DNA of 64,000 bases from an archaeon (GTDB lineage Archaea; Thermoproteota; Nitrososphaeria; Nitrososphaerales; JACAEJ01), in the NCBI GenBank assembly GCA_024256265.1, contig JACGUK010000002.1:90018-154017 (forward strand), read 5' to 3'. The translations under genes were made by a program, and so were the position numbers. Positions 43,708 to 53,179 of the stretch are shown in pieces. A model generated the notes under the pieces. That model saw nothing but the letters and a program-made list of their open reading frames with translations, was not told the origin of the DNA and ran no database searches. The stretch's first letter is position 1. Every line of letters begins with the position of its first letter.

Positions 43708-45126
43708 TTAAAGAACTTTAGGGGCTATAAGCTTAATTGCTCGAAGACCTTTTTGATCATAGATAAGATGGTCTGAGAACTGTCCTTCAATAAAGGATGT
43801 AATAGTAGTTTTGTGGGCTTGTGGTTTCAAAAGAAACAAAGAGACAGTTTTGCTCCCTTCCATTAACTCAGCCACAAATCGAATAAAACTATATGTCTCT
43901 TGGAAACCAATGGATAGGATCATGTTTGTAAGATTATCATAGATCAAGCAGATTTTTTCAAACCTTACCATGTTTTTTAGTGTTTCTGTTATCATCCATA
44001 TATCATGACCAAATATTAAGAGTTCATCCTTTCGAGTATGCTTAGGTGTGATGAAGCCTTCGACTAAAAGAATTAGATGCACATGATGCTTACCAGCAAG
44101 CCTCTGATGTATATTGCTCCCCTTCTGAGTGAAGACTATAACAGACTCACCATATGATAATGCCTCATTTACTAAATCTTCAACAGCATCTTCATATTTG
44201 GATTTTGGATCGAACTCTAAGAGGAGACGCTTGCCTAAGAGCTCTTCATGAGTCAGCTTTAAGCTCTTGGAGAAGGCATCATTCATGATCATCTCAGGAA
44301 CAAACTTAGTGAGATTCTTTGAAAAATATGTTTTTAATGTTATACTGCAATCACCAGCCTTGTAAACACCATAAGCGAATAGGACATAGCCGAAGGTGAA
44401 GAGCATATCGACTGGATGCCCCTCAAAATAGGTTTCATTCGCTTCTAAAAAGCTAAAGGATAAATCGGCGAAGAAGTCTATAAGAGAAGATGCTGCAAGA
44501 GGTAGCCAGACTAAACTGAGCCATGCTTTACGTATGAATATGATGAGGGTTAGAGCAAGAATAAAGAGAAAAATGTCTCCTAAGGGATAGACAAGGTTGA
44601 AGAAAAGAACAGCTACTCCTTCTTCAATAGAAAGAAAGGGTGTTATCAGAGTATAGGCTAGAGCTAAGAAGATCACTCCTGATGCTATGAACCAGATGAG
44701 CTTTTTGCGAGAAGAGAGACTGATAGGAGAGAGCTTTAAAAGAATAAAGTAAGCATAGGCTTGAGGAAAGTATCCTGATATCCAAGCTACATCAGCAAGA
44801 GAAGGGTAAGGCACATCTACAGAGAATAGCCAAGAGTAAGCATCCCAAGTCGCCTCTCCTATAAAATAAAGCAATATAGCTAATGTAAGGGCTATGAAGA
44901 CTCTCCAAATTGGGCTAGAATAAGTCTTCTTAGTAGTTCTTATCGTTATGATGAGAGAGAATGCTGCTATTACTGTGACTCCCATGGGTCCTATGATTCT
45001 AATGAGAGCTGGTATGAATTGAGCTAAAAAATAAATCAGTGATATTAAAGCAATTGAAGCTATGAACATGACTTCGGCTTTATAATTTATTATTCGAGAA
45101 TTTTTTACTTCTTGAATTTCAGTCAT
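43708..45126 (-). CDS. membrane sensor with DUF835 domain
   Basis: The 472-residue protein has about seven N-terminal membrane spans (residues 18-260), including the ATWDAYSWLFSVDVPYPSLADVAW motif common to archaeal membrane signalling proteins. A cytoplasmic C-terminal half follows: LLLEFDPKSKYEDAVEDLV, VIVFTQKGSNIHQRLA and YDNLTNMILSIGFQETYSFI, the DUF835/KaiC-like fold. The KaiC-type Walker A is not obvious, so ATP binding is uncertain. It probably relays an outside signal. No partner gene is adjacent. Confidence 0.75.
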   Translation of the reverse strand: MTEIQEVKNSRIINYKAEVMFIASIALISLIYFLAQFIPALIRIIGPMGVTVIAAFSLIITIRTTKKTYSSPIWRVFIALTLAILLYFIGEATWDAYSWLFSVDVPYPSLADVAWISGYFPQAYAYFILLKLSPISLSSRKKLIWFIASGVIFLALAYTLITPFLSIEEGVAVLFFNLVYPLGDIFLFILALTLIIFIRKAWLSLVWLPLAASSLIDFFADLSFSFLEANETYFEGHPVDMLFTFGYVLFAYGVYKAGDCSITLKTYFSKNLTKFVPEMIMNDAFSKSLKLTHEELLGKRLLLEFDPKSKYEDAVEDLVNEALSYGESVIVFTQKGSNIHQRLAGKHHVHLILLVEGFITPKHTRKDELLIFGHDIWMITETLKNMVRFEKICLIYDNLTNMILSIGFQETYSFIRFVAELMEGSKTVSLFLLKPQAHKTTITSFIEGQFSDHLIYDQKGLRAIKLIAPKVL

Positions 45127-45355
45127 TGTTTAATCTAGCCTCTCAGTCGAAGCCTTCATAAGCTCAACAATCACATCATCACTTTTATTGTTCTTTTTGC
45201 AGAAATTTTCACATTTATGAAATTTATATGTTGTTAAGGATTTTGATCGAATTTTCTACTGATAGGCTTAAATCGCCCTTTAAAGATATTAATCTAAAGT
45301 AATGCTTATGAAGAGACCTATAGCTGTGATGGATGAGGCTATTTTTAATCAATAA
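45127..45355. other. intergenic region between the sensor and DNA ligase
   Basis: The 229 bases are AT-rich. A minus-strand TATA-like stretch (ATATAAATTT near 45215-45225) may serve the sensor gene. No gene is visible. Confidence 0.4.
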
Positions 45356-47026
45356 TTACTTTTTCATTCGATAAATCTCCTTCACTTTATCTAGAGTATC
45401 TATGTCCATAGGTCCTTTATCATAACGAATCCTTTTGATCCTAGGAAAGCGTAAAGCATAGCCACTATCATGGCGATCACTCTTTTGAATACTATCAAAG
45501 GCTACTTCTAAAACTATCTCTGGCTTCACTATGAGCATAGAGCCATGATCCTCTAATGCTAAATTCTTCAGCCTATCTGTCATTTCAAGAATCTCATCAT
45601 CTGTCAAGCCTGAGTAAGCTTTGCCAATTATTCTTAGCTTTTCATTATCTTTTACAGCAAAGGTGTAATCAGAGTAGAGACCAGCCCTCTTTCCATGACC
45701 ATACTCAGTTGCTACAATTACTACGTCTAAGGTATCCAATTCCTTCTTCAGCTTCACCCACCTCTTACCTCTTTTACCAGGAGTGTAAGGAGACGATGGG
45801 TCTTTTATAACAAGCCCTTCATGACCCATTTTCTTGCTCAGATCGAATAAATTCTCTATTTCATCAGCATTCCTTACTTGCTTTATATATGATGTTTTTA
45901 TCAAACCATTGAATCTTAAAGATTCAAGAATTCTTCTTCTCTCATAAAGAGGCTCATCCAAAAGAATTCTTTCATCAAGATAAAGTAAGTCGTAAACGAA
46001 TAGAGCTACAGGCACTTCGATCATTATTTTAGTGCTAATTTCTTTTCTCCTAAGCCTTCTCTGAAGCTCATGAAAGGGTAAAGGTTCATCATCTTTGAAG
46101 GGAACTATCTCTCCATCTAAGATGAATTCATGAGGAATCTTTTTAAGTTCTTCTAAAACTTCAGGAAAATTCTCAGTTATCTCTTCAAGCTTTCTTGAGT
46201 ATATGGCTATTCTATCACCATGCTTATGAGCTTGAACTCTGATCCCATCATACTTGAACTCTGCATAAAGCTCCTTTTTGTAATACTGCTCTATCTCAAT
46301 AGCACTAGACATAGTATCAGCAAGCATGTAACTTAAAGGCTGCATTGGCTTCAGCTTTGCTTCATGAATTCTTCTTTCAAAGGCTAGAAGGGCTGTAGTG
46401 CCTACATCACCAATGACCAATTGGGCTTTTTTGATCTCTTCTATCTCATAATTGAAGGCTTTGGCTATAGCTTCCTCTAAAAGCCCTTCAGTAAGCCCAA
46501 TACGTAATTCTCCTGTCAATATCTTTATCAAATACTTTGCTTCAATAGGGCTTGCATCAAGAAGAAGTCCTCTTAGAATATTCTTTCTTCCCTCCACTGC
46601 TTTTTTACCCATTATAGATGCCATCTTCTCGAATTCTTGATAAACATCATTCAATTTCAGCTCTCTTTTAATAACGGGGAGAAGGGCTTTTTGATTGAAG
46701 AGCTCTTCTGCTGTTAAACCAAGGTCGCCATACTTCAAATATGTAGCCTCAAACTTTCTTTGATCAATACCTGAAATTTCCAATATTAAATCTATTAATG
46801 TAGAGTATCCAACGTAAACTTCCTTATCGCTTCCCTTTGGGAATATTGTGCCTGAGAGGAACCTAGAGACTATTGGCAATGTATTCTTATCAAGATTTTG
46901 AAGATAGCTTGATAGAATTCTAACTTTCTCCAACTTTTTACTTGTAGCCTTTATTCTCTCACACACATCAGCAAAATTTCTAAAAAGAAAAGAACCATCA
47001 AACCTATCTAATTGATACAAGCCCAT
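45356..47026 (-). CDS. lig: ATP-dependent DNA ligase
   Basis: The 556-residue archaeal ligase seals nicks in replication and repair. The adenylation Lys is K258 in EFKYDGIR. Later motifs include FILDGEIVPF, GHEGLVIKDPSSPYTPGKRGKRWVKLK and the C-terminal LRFPRIKRIRYDK. The N-terminal DNA-binding domain fills about residues 1-225. It is a single-gene unit, with nikR 50 bases further upstream. Confidence 0.96.
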   Translation of the reverse strand: MGLYQLDRFDGSFLFRNFADVCERIKATSKKLEKVRILSSYLQNLDKNTLPIVSRFLSGTIFPKGSDKEVYVGYSTLIDLILEISGIDQRKFEATYLKYGDLGLTAEELFNQKALLPVIKRELKLNDVYQEFEKMASIMGKKAVEGRKNILRGLLLDASPIEAKYLIKILTGELRIGLTEGLLEEAIAKAFNYEIEEIKKAQLVIGDVGTTALLAFERRIHEAKLKPMQPLSYMLADTMSSAIEIEQYYKKELYAEFKYDGIRVQAHKHGDRIAIYSRKLEEITENFPEVLEELKKIPHEFILDGEIVPFKDDEPLPFHELQRRLRRKEISTKIMIEVPVALFVYDLLYLDERILLDEPLYERRRILESLRFNGLIKTSYIKQVRNADEIENLFDLSKKMGHEGLVIKDPSSPYTPGKRGKRWVKLKKELDTLDVVIVATEYGHGKRAGLYSDYTFAVKDNEKLRIIGKAYSGLTDDEILEMTDRLKNLALEDHGSMLIVKPEIVLEVAFDSIQKSDRHDSGYALRFPRIKRIRYDKGPMDIDTLDKVKEIYRMKK

Positions 47027-47078
47027 ATCATCTGAGGCGTTTAATAACTTAAAAAACCATCTTTTTAGTGTATTGATT

Positions 47079-47489
47079 TTATGGTGTAACTATTGCTAAT
47101 CTTATCTGCTTTACTCCTCTTTTACTCATCAATTCTTGAGTAAGATCACGAATGGATTCAACCTTTCCTTTAACAGCAATTATCTCAAGGCAGTTTCTCT
47201 CATCTAAATGAATATGCATAGATGAGCTAATTATATCGCTATAAAGATGCTGAGCATCTGTCAAAGATTCTTCTAAACCTTTAACTTCATGGTCATAGAT
47301 CATAGCAAGGGCGCCCATAACTATGCCTTTTTCCTCATGCATCCATTTATTCTCTGTCAAGAAGTTTCTAATAGAGATTTGAATAGCCTTAGACCTATCG
47401 TAACCCATCTGCTTGATTATCTTATCGAATTCATCAAGTAGATCAGGGGGTAATGAAATGCTGATTCTTGAGACTCCTTTTTTAGCCAT
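47079..47489 (-). CDS. nikR: nickel-responsive regulator NikR
   Basis: The 136-residue protein has a ribbon-helix-helix N-terminus (SRISISLPPDLLDEFDKII) and an ACT-like metal domain. The four nickel ligands are in place: H81, H92, H94 and C100 (SMHIHLDERNC), with the E. coli spacing 11-2-6. It should repress nickel-related genes when nickel is bound. It is divergent from the small membrane gene, and the operator lies between them. Confidence 0.94.
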   Translation of the reverse strand: MAKKGVSRISISLPPDLLDEFDKIIKQMGYDRSKAIQISIRNFLTENKWMHEEKGIVMGALAMIYDHEVKGLEESLTDAQHLYSDIISSSMHIHLDERNCLEIIAVKGKVESIRDLTQELMSKRGVKQIRLAIVTP

Positions 47490-47535
47490 AATTCATCTTT
47501 ATTTAATTATTACTTATCATTAGAAAAACTTTTAT

Positions 47536-47565
47536 AGTATTACTGATTTTAAGATTAGTAATACT
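47536..47565. promoter_or_regulatory. NikR-type operator
   Basis: Perfect inverted repeat: AGTATTACT, 12 bases, AGTAATACT. Its cores GTATTA and TAATAC are 16 bases apart, the same geometry as the E. coli NikR site (GTATGA-N16-TCATAC). It lies 12 bp before ATG 47578 and 47 bp before the nikR start. A TTTTATAG box overlaps the left arm on the plus strand. Bound NikR would block the plus-strand gene and perhaps nikR itself. Confidence 0.8.
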
Positions 47566-47577
47566 GAGGTGAGAAAA

Positions 47578-47883
47578 ATGGTGTGTTATATTATACCTCT
47601 GGCAACGGCTGTGGTGCTATCCATTCTTTGGGGTTTTTCAAAGAAAGGTGCTTCAGGCTTCTGGCTCAACCTGCTACTTTATGGAGGTGCGGTGTTCGGA
47701 GTAGTGGATCACCTTTGGCATGGGGAGTTATTCCTTATTTCGCCAAATTGGATTGCCGACATAGCCTTAGGGGCTACAATCACTGGTGCAATATTCGGCG
47801 CATGGGGATTAACACTGGGTCTAGTTAAAATAAAACCCAGCCTAGCTTATCGTAGTGGGATTCTTCGAGAAGATAAAAAATAG
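47578..47883 (+). CDS. small membrane protein, predicted NikR target
   Basis: The 101-residue protein has three hydrophobic spans (CYIIPLATAVVLSILWGF, FWLNLLLYGGAVFGVV, IADIALGATITGAIFGAW). The loop DHLWHGELF, with two His and acidic residues, could touch metal. ATG 47578 with GAGGTGA five bases upstream is chosen over GTG 47569. It is not a recognised nickel transporter family. The perfect operator in front is the main clue to its role in nickel handling. Confidence 0.72.
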   Translation: MVCYIIPLATAVVLSILWGFSKKGASGFWLNLLLYGGAVFGVVDHLWHGELFLISPNWIADIALGATITGAIFGAWGLTLGLVKIKPSLAYRSGILREDKK

Positions 47884-48086
47884 GCAAAAAATCAAGCGTT
47901 ATATATGGATGGATGATCATAGCAGGGCTCAGTGGCTTTAATCCCTTCAATTTCCTTATAGCCCAATAGAAAACCATAGTATAAGATGGCAGATTTAGCT
48001 ATAACTGTTAAGGACTTAAAGAGAGTAAGCCTTCTCAATCGCCAGTTTGACTACAATTTTTGTGGTAGAAAATAATTTATTGGTAA

Positions 48087-48098
48087 TCCTTAAATATA
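48087..48098 (+). promoter_or_regulatory. TATA box of the riboflavin operon
   Basis: CTTAAATATAGA is centred about 26 bp before ATG 48119, which implies a leaderless transcript beginning at the ribB start codon. No FMN riboswitch-like structure is visible in the 160-bp spacer. Confidence 0.6.
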
Positions 48099-48118
48099 GA
48101 GATTTCAGCAAGATTCGT

Positions 48119-49311
<1,193 letters not shown>

Positions 49312-49324
49312 GAGGTGAATAAAT

Positions 49325-49777
49325 ATGGTACAATTGGCTTTAATCGTTTCTGAGTTCAACTTTGATATATCCTACCTTATGCTTGAGAGAGCTAAGGAGC
49401 ATGCAGCATTTTTAGGAGCTCAGATTACATACATTTGTAAAGCTCCTGGATCCTTTGATATGCCCTTATTGATCCAATCTTTATTAGAGAAGAAGGATGT
49501 AGATGCTGTTGTGACTCTTGGAGCAATAGTTGAAGGAGATACAAAGCATGATGAGATCATAGCTCAGCATGTAGCAAGAAAGATAGCTGACTTATCAGTC
49601 CAGTATAGAAAGCCAGTATCTTTAGGTGTATCAGGACCAGGGATGACTAGGCTTCAAGGTATAGAGCGCATAGATGAATATGCAAAAAGAGCTATTGAAT
49701 CTGCTGTAAAGATGGTGAAGAGGGCAAAGATTCTAGGAGAGATCAAAGTAACTCAATACCCAGCCATGGTGGAATAA
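49325..49777 (+). CDS. ribH: 6,7-dimethyl-8-ribityllumazine synthase
   Basis: RibH joins 5-amino-6-ribitylaminouracil with the RibB product. The 150 residues include IVSEFNFDISYLMLERAKE, APGSFDMPLLIQSL, TLGAIVEGDTKHDEIIAQHVA (catalytic His region) and GVSGPGMTRLQGIERID. GGAGGTGA immediately upstream of ATG 49325 fixes the start. The next gene begins one base after its stop. Confidence 0.96.
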   Translation: MVQLALIVSEFNFDISYLMLERAKEHAAFLGAQITYICKAPGSFDMPLLIQSLLEKKDVDAVVTLGAIVEGDTKHDEIIAQHVARKIADLSVQYRKPVSLGVSGPGMTRLQGIERIDEYAKRAIESAVKMVKRAKILGEIKVTQYPAMVE

Positions 49778-50542
49778 ATGAGTGGCAAATTAAAGATAAC
49801 ATTGATCAGAATAGATAATTATGGTCCATGGACTCTTGAGCTTGGTAATGATAGAGAGTACCAATTGCAGATAATTCAAGCTCAGCTTTATGCCCATTTA
49901 CAAAGATTGTTTGCAGAGAAAAATGGTGCCTTATTTTACAATCGCTTTGATGAGATGGTAGCCATAAGTAACGGAATTTCCTTAGAAGATCATCTAAAAA
50001 TCCAAGACGAAGTATGTAAGAATTATCCATTCACCATAAGCATGGGCATTGGTCTCGCTGAGAAACCTTACGATGCTTTAGAGATAGCCACAAAAGCCTT
50101 ACAGAGATATGGAAGTAGCTCGAGAGATGTAAAGAAAGTAGTAGTAGGCGAATTTGACGAATCTTATGAGAAAAGTGTAAAGATAGCCCATATAGATGTA
50201 AACAATGTAACAGGTAGGCTCATTGATAGATTATCAGCCTATGAAACTGCTTTGATGATAAACAGATTGAATGTAAAGTTGGGAGAGCTCTTTTTGAATC
50301 ATAAAGCGCTTACATTCTTTTGTGGTGGGGATAACTTTATGGTAGTAGCTAATGGCGTTTCAGAGATGGAGGTTAAGAAGATCCTTAAAAAAGCAGGCAA
50401 TGATTTTAACCTTACTTTGAAGGCAGGAATAGGAATAGCAAAAACTGCTCGTAAAGCTATAGAGCTAGCTACCAAAGGATTGGATTTTATTAGAAACGAT
50501 AAAGCAAATCGTCCTATTCATGAACTTTCTGATTTGTCATGA
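49778..50542 (+). CDS. arfA: GTP cyclohydrolase III
   Basis: ArfA opens the GTP ring to give the formamido pyrimidine (FAPy) intermediate, the first step of the archaeal riboflavin and F420 route. The 254 residues have two copies of a GGDEF-like fold: NRFDEMVAISNG and FFCGGDNFMVVANG mark the two halves, with LIRIDNYGPWTLELGNDRE at the start. It overlaps the amidohydrolase gene by 4 bases. Confidence 0.95.
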   Translation: MSGKLKITLIRIDNYGPWTLELGNDREYQLQIIQAQLYAHLQRLFAEKNGALFYNRFDEMVAISNGISLEDHLKIQDEVCKNYPFTISMGIGLAEKPYDALEIATKALQRYGSSSRDVKKVVVGEFDESYEKSVKIAHIDVNNVTGRLIDRLSAYETALMINRLNVKLGELFLNHKALTFFCGGDNFMVVANGVSEMEVKKILKKAGNDFNLTLKAGIGIAKTARKAIELATKGLDFIRNDKANRPIHELSDLS

Positions 50543-51780
50543 TGAGAAAGGCAGTAATAGAAGAAGTAAATGCAATAGCAAAGGATAGCCTTGATTTAAT
50601 AGAGAGAGCCTTTATAAGAATAGACGATGGCTATTTCACAGAATTTAGAGAGAGCCCTTCAAATCCATCAGGATATGTGAGGTATAAGGCAAAAGGCATG
50701 CTCATGATACCAGGATTGATAAATGCTCATACACATATAGGAGACTCTTTTTTCAAGGATTTTGGAGTGGGCAGATCTCTTATTGAGCTTTTTCGACCAA
50801 TAACTGGTTTAAAGCATAGGCTATTGGAATCAGCATCTGAAGACTTGATCATAAAATCTATGAGGAATTCAGCCTTTGACATGCTAAGATGTGGGATTAC
50901 AACCTTTGCTGACTTTCGTGAGGGAGGAAAGAGAGGGGTTATGCTTCTTAAGAAAGCTATTGAAGGATTGAAGATAAGAACCGTAATTTTAGGAAGACCT
51001 GATTACTATTTTAATGAAGATGAAGTTGTAGAGAATCATGCCATGCCAGAAGATAAGATTCGAGAGGTAGATGAGATATTAGAGCTATGTGATGGGATAG
51101 GATTAAGTGGTCCAAACGAGTATACAGATAGAGCTATGAATGAATTATCAAGATTGATCAAAATTAAGAAGAAGATTTGTGCCATACATGCGAGTGAAGA
51201 TAGATACTCTACGAATTTCTCTCTAAAGAATTTCCATCAAAGTGAAGTTGAGAGGGCTTTAAAAAATCTTGATTTAGATTTTATCATCCATCTGACTCAG
51301 GCAACAGAAGAAGATATAGAATCAGTTTCAAAGAAAAATATACCAGTTGTGTGCTGTCCAAGAGCCAACTCGATTTTAGGCTTAGGATTCCCACCAATAA
51401 TTAATATGATGAGAAAAAGAATAACAGTTGCCCTTGGAACAGATAACGTTATGCTCAACTCAGCAGACCTATTTCGTGAAATGGACTATACATCAAGAAT
51501 TTTAAGAGCATTAGAGAGAGATCCATCAGCAGTATCATCAAAGGATATCATGAAGATGACAACTATTAATTCTGCAAAAGCTCTGAAGCTAGATAAAGAG
51601 ATAGGCTCAATAGAAGAAGGAAAGAGGGCTGATGCTGTTTTCATAAATATGAGTGCAAAAAACCTTGAATCAATAAAAGACCCTATCAATGCAGTAGTGC
51701 ATAGAGTTAGACCTGATGATATTCAAGCAGTTATGGTAAATGGTGAGATAGCCTATGGTTCTTTACCAACGTACAAATGA
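50539..51780 (+). CDS. amidohydrolase-superfamily deaminase, candidate riboflavin-pathway deaminase
   Basis: The 413-residue protein has all metal and deaminase residues: HxH at 64-66 (NAHTHIGD), HxxE at 217-220 (IHASED; the Glu is the proton shuttle of deaminases), H251 and D302 (GTDN). The family contains guanine, cytosine and adenosylhomocysteine deaminases. It sits between arfA and arfC, overlapping both (4 and 26 bases), so it is translated with them. The archaeal pathway needs a deaminase acting on the ribitylamino-pyrimidine phosphate made by ArfC, and I know of no archaeal gene assigned to that step. This gene is the best candidate in this cluster. This is inference. Confidence 0.9.
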   Translation: MMRKAVIEEVNAIAKDSLDLIERAFIRIDDGYFTEFRESPSNPSGYVRYKAKGMLMIPGLINAHTHIGDSFFKDFGVGRSLIELFRPITGLKHRLLESASEDLIIKSMRNSAFDMLRCGITTFADFREGGKRGVMLLKKAIEGLKIRTVILGRPDYYFNEDEVVENHAMPEDKIREVDEILELCDGIGLSGPNEYTDRAMNELSRLIKIKKKICAIHASEDRYSTNFSLKNFHQSEVERALKNLDLDFIIHLTQATEEDIESVSKKNIPVVCCPRANSILGLGFPPIINMMRKRITVALGTDNVMLNSADLFREMDYTSRILRALERDPSAVSSKDIMKMTTINSAKALKLDKEIGSIEEGKRADAVFINMSAKNLESIKDPINAVVHRVRPDDIQAVMVNGEIAYGSLPTYK

Positions 51781-52429
51781 TCGACCTTACGTGATATTGA
51801 ATGCAGCTATGTCGATAGATGGAAAGATAGCAACAAAGAAAGGGGATTCTAAGATATCGAGCAAGGACGATCTTGTTCGAGTCCATAAGTTAAGAGCATC
51901 TGTAGATGCCATAATGGTAGGGATAAACACAGTTCTTATCGACGATCCTTCTTTGAAGGTCAAATATTGTGAGGGAAAGAACCCTATAAGAATAGTTGTG
52001 GATAGTAAAGCTAGGACTCCTATCAGATCAAGGATAATCTCAGATAAAGATGCTCCAACTTTGATCGCTGTCACTAATAAAGCACCAGTTGATAGAGTTA
52101 ATAAGCTCAAAGAGGCTGGAGCAAAGATAATAATATGTGGAGAAGGAGAAAAGGTCGATCTGGCTATCTTGCTCAAGACCCTTAAAGATATGGGAATAAA
52201 GAAGGTTCTTGTAGAAGGTGGTGGTAATATAAATTGGAGCATTATAAGCCAAGGCTTTTTTGACGAGTTACAGGTTACTATAGGACCTTTTATTGTTGGG
52301 GGGAGAGATGCCATAACTTTGGTTGAAGGCAATGGTGTAGAAAAAATAGATGAAAGCATTAAAGTGAATCTTCATAAAGTTGAGCACTATGGGGATGAGG
52401 TAGTCTTAATTTACAAAGTATCAAGGTGA
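51755..52429 (+). CDS. arfC: 2,5-diamino-6-(ribosylamino)pyrimidinone 5'-phosphate reductase
   Basis: ArfC (yeast Rib7-like) reduces the ribosyl side chain to ribityl with NAD(P)H. The 224 residues resemble the reductase half of RibD: PYVILNAAMSIDGKIATKKGDS, LRASVDAIMVGINTVLIDDPSL, KVLVEGGGNINWSII and VTIGPFIVGGRDA. No deaminase domain is present, unlike bacterial RibD, so deamination must be done by another enzyme. It overlaps the amidohydrolase gene by 26 bases. Confidence 0.95.
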   Translation: MVLYQRTNDRPYVILNAAMSIDGKIATKKGDSKISSKDDLVRVHKLRASVDAIMVGINTVLIDDPSLKVKYCEGKNPIRIVVDSKARTPIRSRIISDKDAPTLIAVTNKAPVDRVNKLKEAGAKIIICGEGEKVDLAILLKTLKDMGIKKVLVEGGGNINWSIISQGFFDELQVTIGPFIVGGRDAITLVEGNGVEKIDESIKVNLHKVEHYGDEVVLIYKVSR

Positions 52430-52433
52430 GATT

Positions 52434-53174
52434 TTGAAGAATTATCTTCCAGACCTAACTTGGCAAGAAGTAGATGAACTTAAGAGAAGGACTGATAAGG
52501 TTCTTATTCCCATAGGAAGCTTAGAGCAGCATGGTCCACATTTGCCTCTATCCACAGATACTATAATAGCCTTTGAAGTAGCAAAAAGAGTAGCAGAGAA
52601 ATTGGATATTGCTTTAGCCCCTCCAATAAGCTTGGGTTTTTCCATTGAGCATATGGACTTCTCAGGAACAGTATCTTTAGACCCTTTAACTTTGACAGCT
52701 CTTTTAAAGAATGTATGCTCAAGCTTAGCAAAGCACGGCTTCAAGAAGGTATTCATAATAAATGGTCATGGTGGAAATAGAGCTACTATAGAGAGTGCTA
52801 TTCAGCTTATAAAGAGTGAATTGAACATATCATTGTATTCCTTCACATTGTTGGGCATTGTTCAGAAGATTTTCAATAAGATAAGAGATTCTCCAGAAGG
52901 TGAATTAGGGCATGCTGATGAAATCGAGACATCTTTGATGCTAGCCATCTGCCCAGAAAAGGTGAAGATGAATAAATGCATAGATGAACCTCCTAAACTA
53001 CAAACTCATCTAACATTTGAAGCATCAAAGAAAGAAGTTGCATTCACATGGAGAACAAAGGAGATAAGTGAGTCAGGAGTGATTGGCGCTCCTAGCAAGG
53101 CATCAGAAGAGAAAGGAAGGCTAATGCTAGATTATCTGATAGATAAAATTACCACTATTGTTAAAGACCTATAG
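52434..53174 (+). CDS. arfB: FAPy deformylase (creatininase family)
   Basis: ArfB removes the formyl group from the ArfA product. The 246 residues contain the creatininase metal motifs: PIGSLEQHGPHLPLSTD, FIINGHGGNRATIE and LGHADEIETSLMLAI. The start is TTG 52434 after GGTGA. It is the last gene of the operon and converges on cofH with 5 bases between the stops. Confidence 0.95.
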   Translation: MKNYLPDLTWQEVDELKRRTDKVLIPIGSLEQHGPHLPLSTDTIIAFEVAKRVAEKLDIALAPPISLGFSIEHMDFSGTVSLDPLTLTALLKNVCSSLAKHGFKKVFIINGHGGNRATIESAIQLIKSELNISLYSFTLLGIVQKIFNKIRDSPEGELGHADEIETSLMLAICPEKVKMNKCIDEPPKLQTHLTFEASKKEVAFTWRTKEISESGVIGAPSKASEEKGRLMLDYLIDKITTIVKDL

Positions 53175-53179
53175 CTTCA

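Noticed and set aside
51787..52359. 190-codon frame antisense to arfC
   Set aside because: ArfC motifs are unmistakable on the other strand; the antisense frame is a composition effect.
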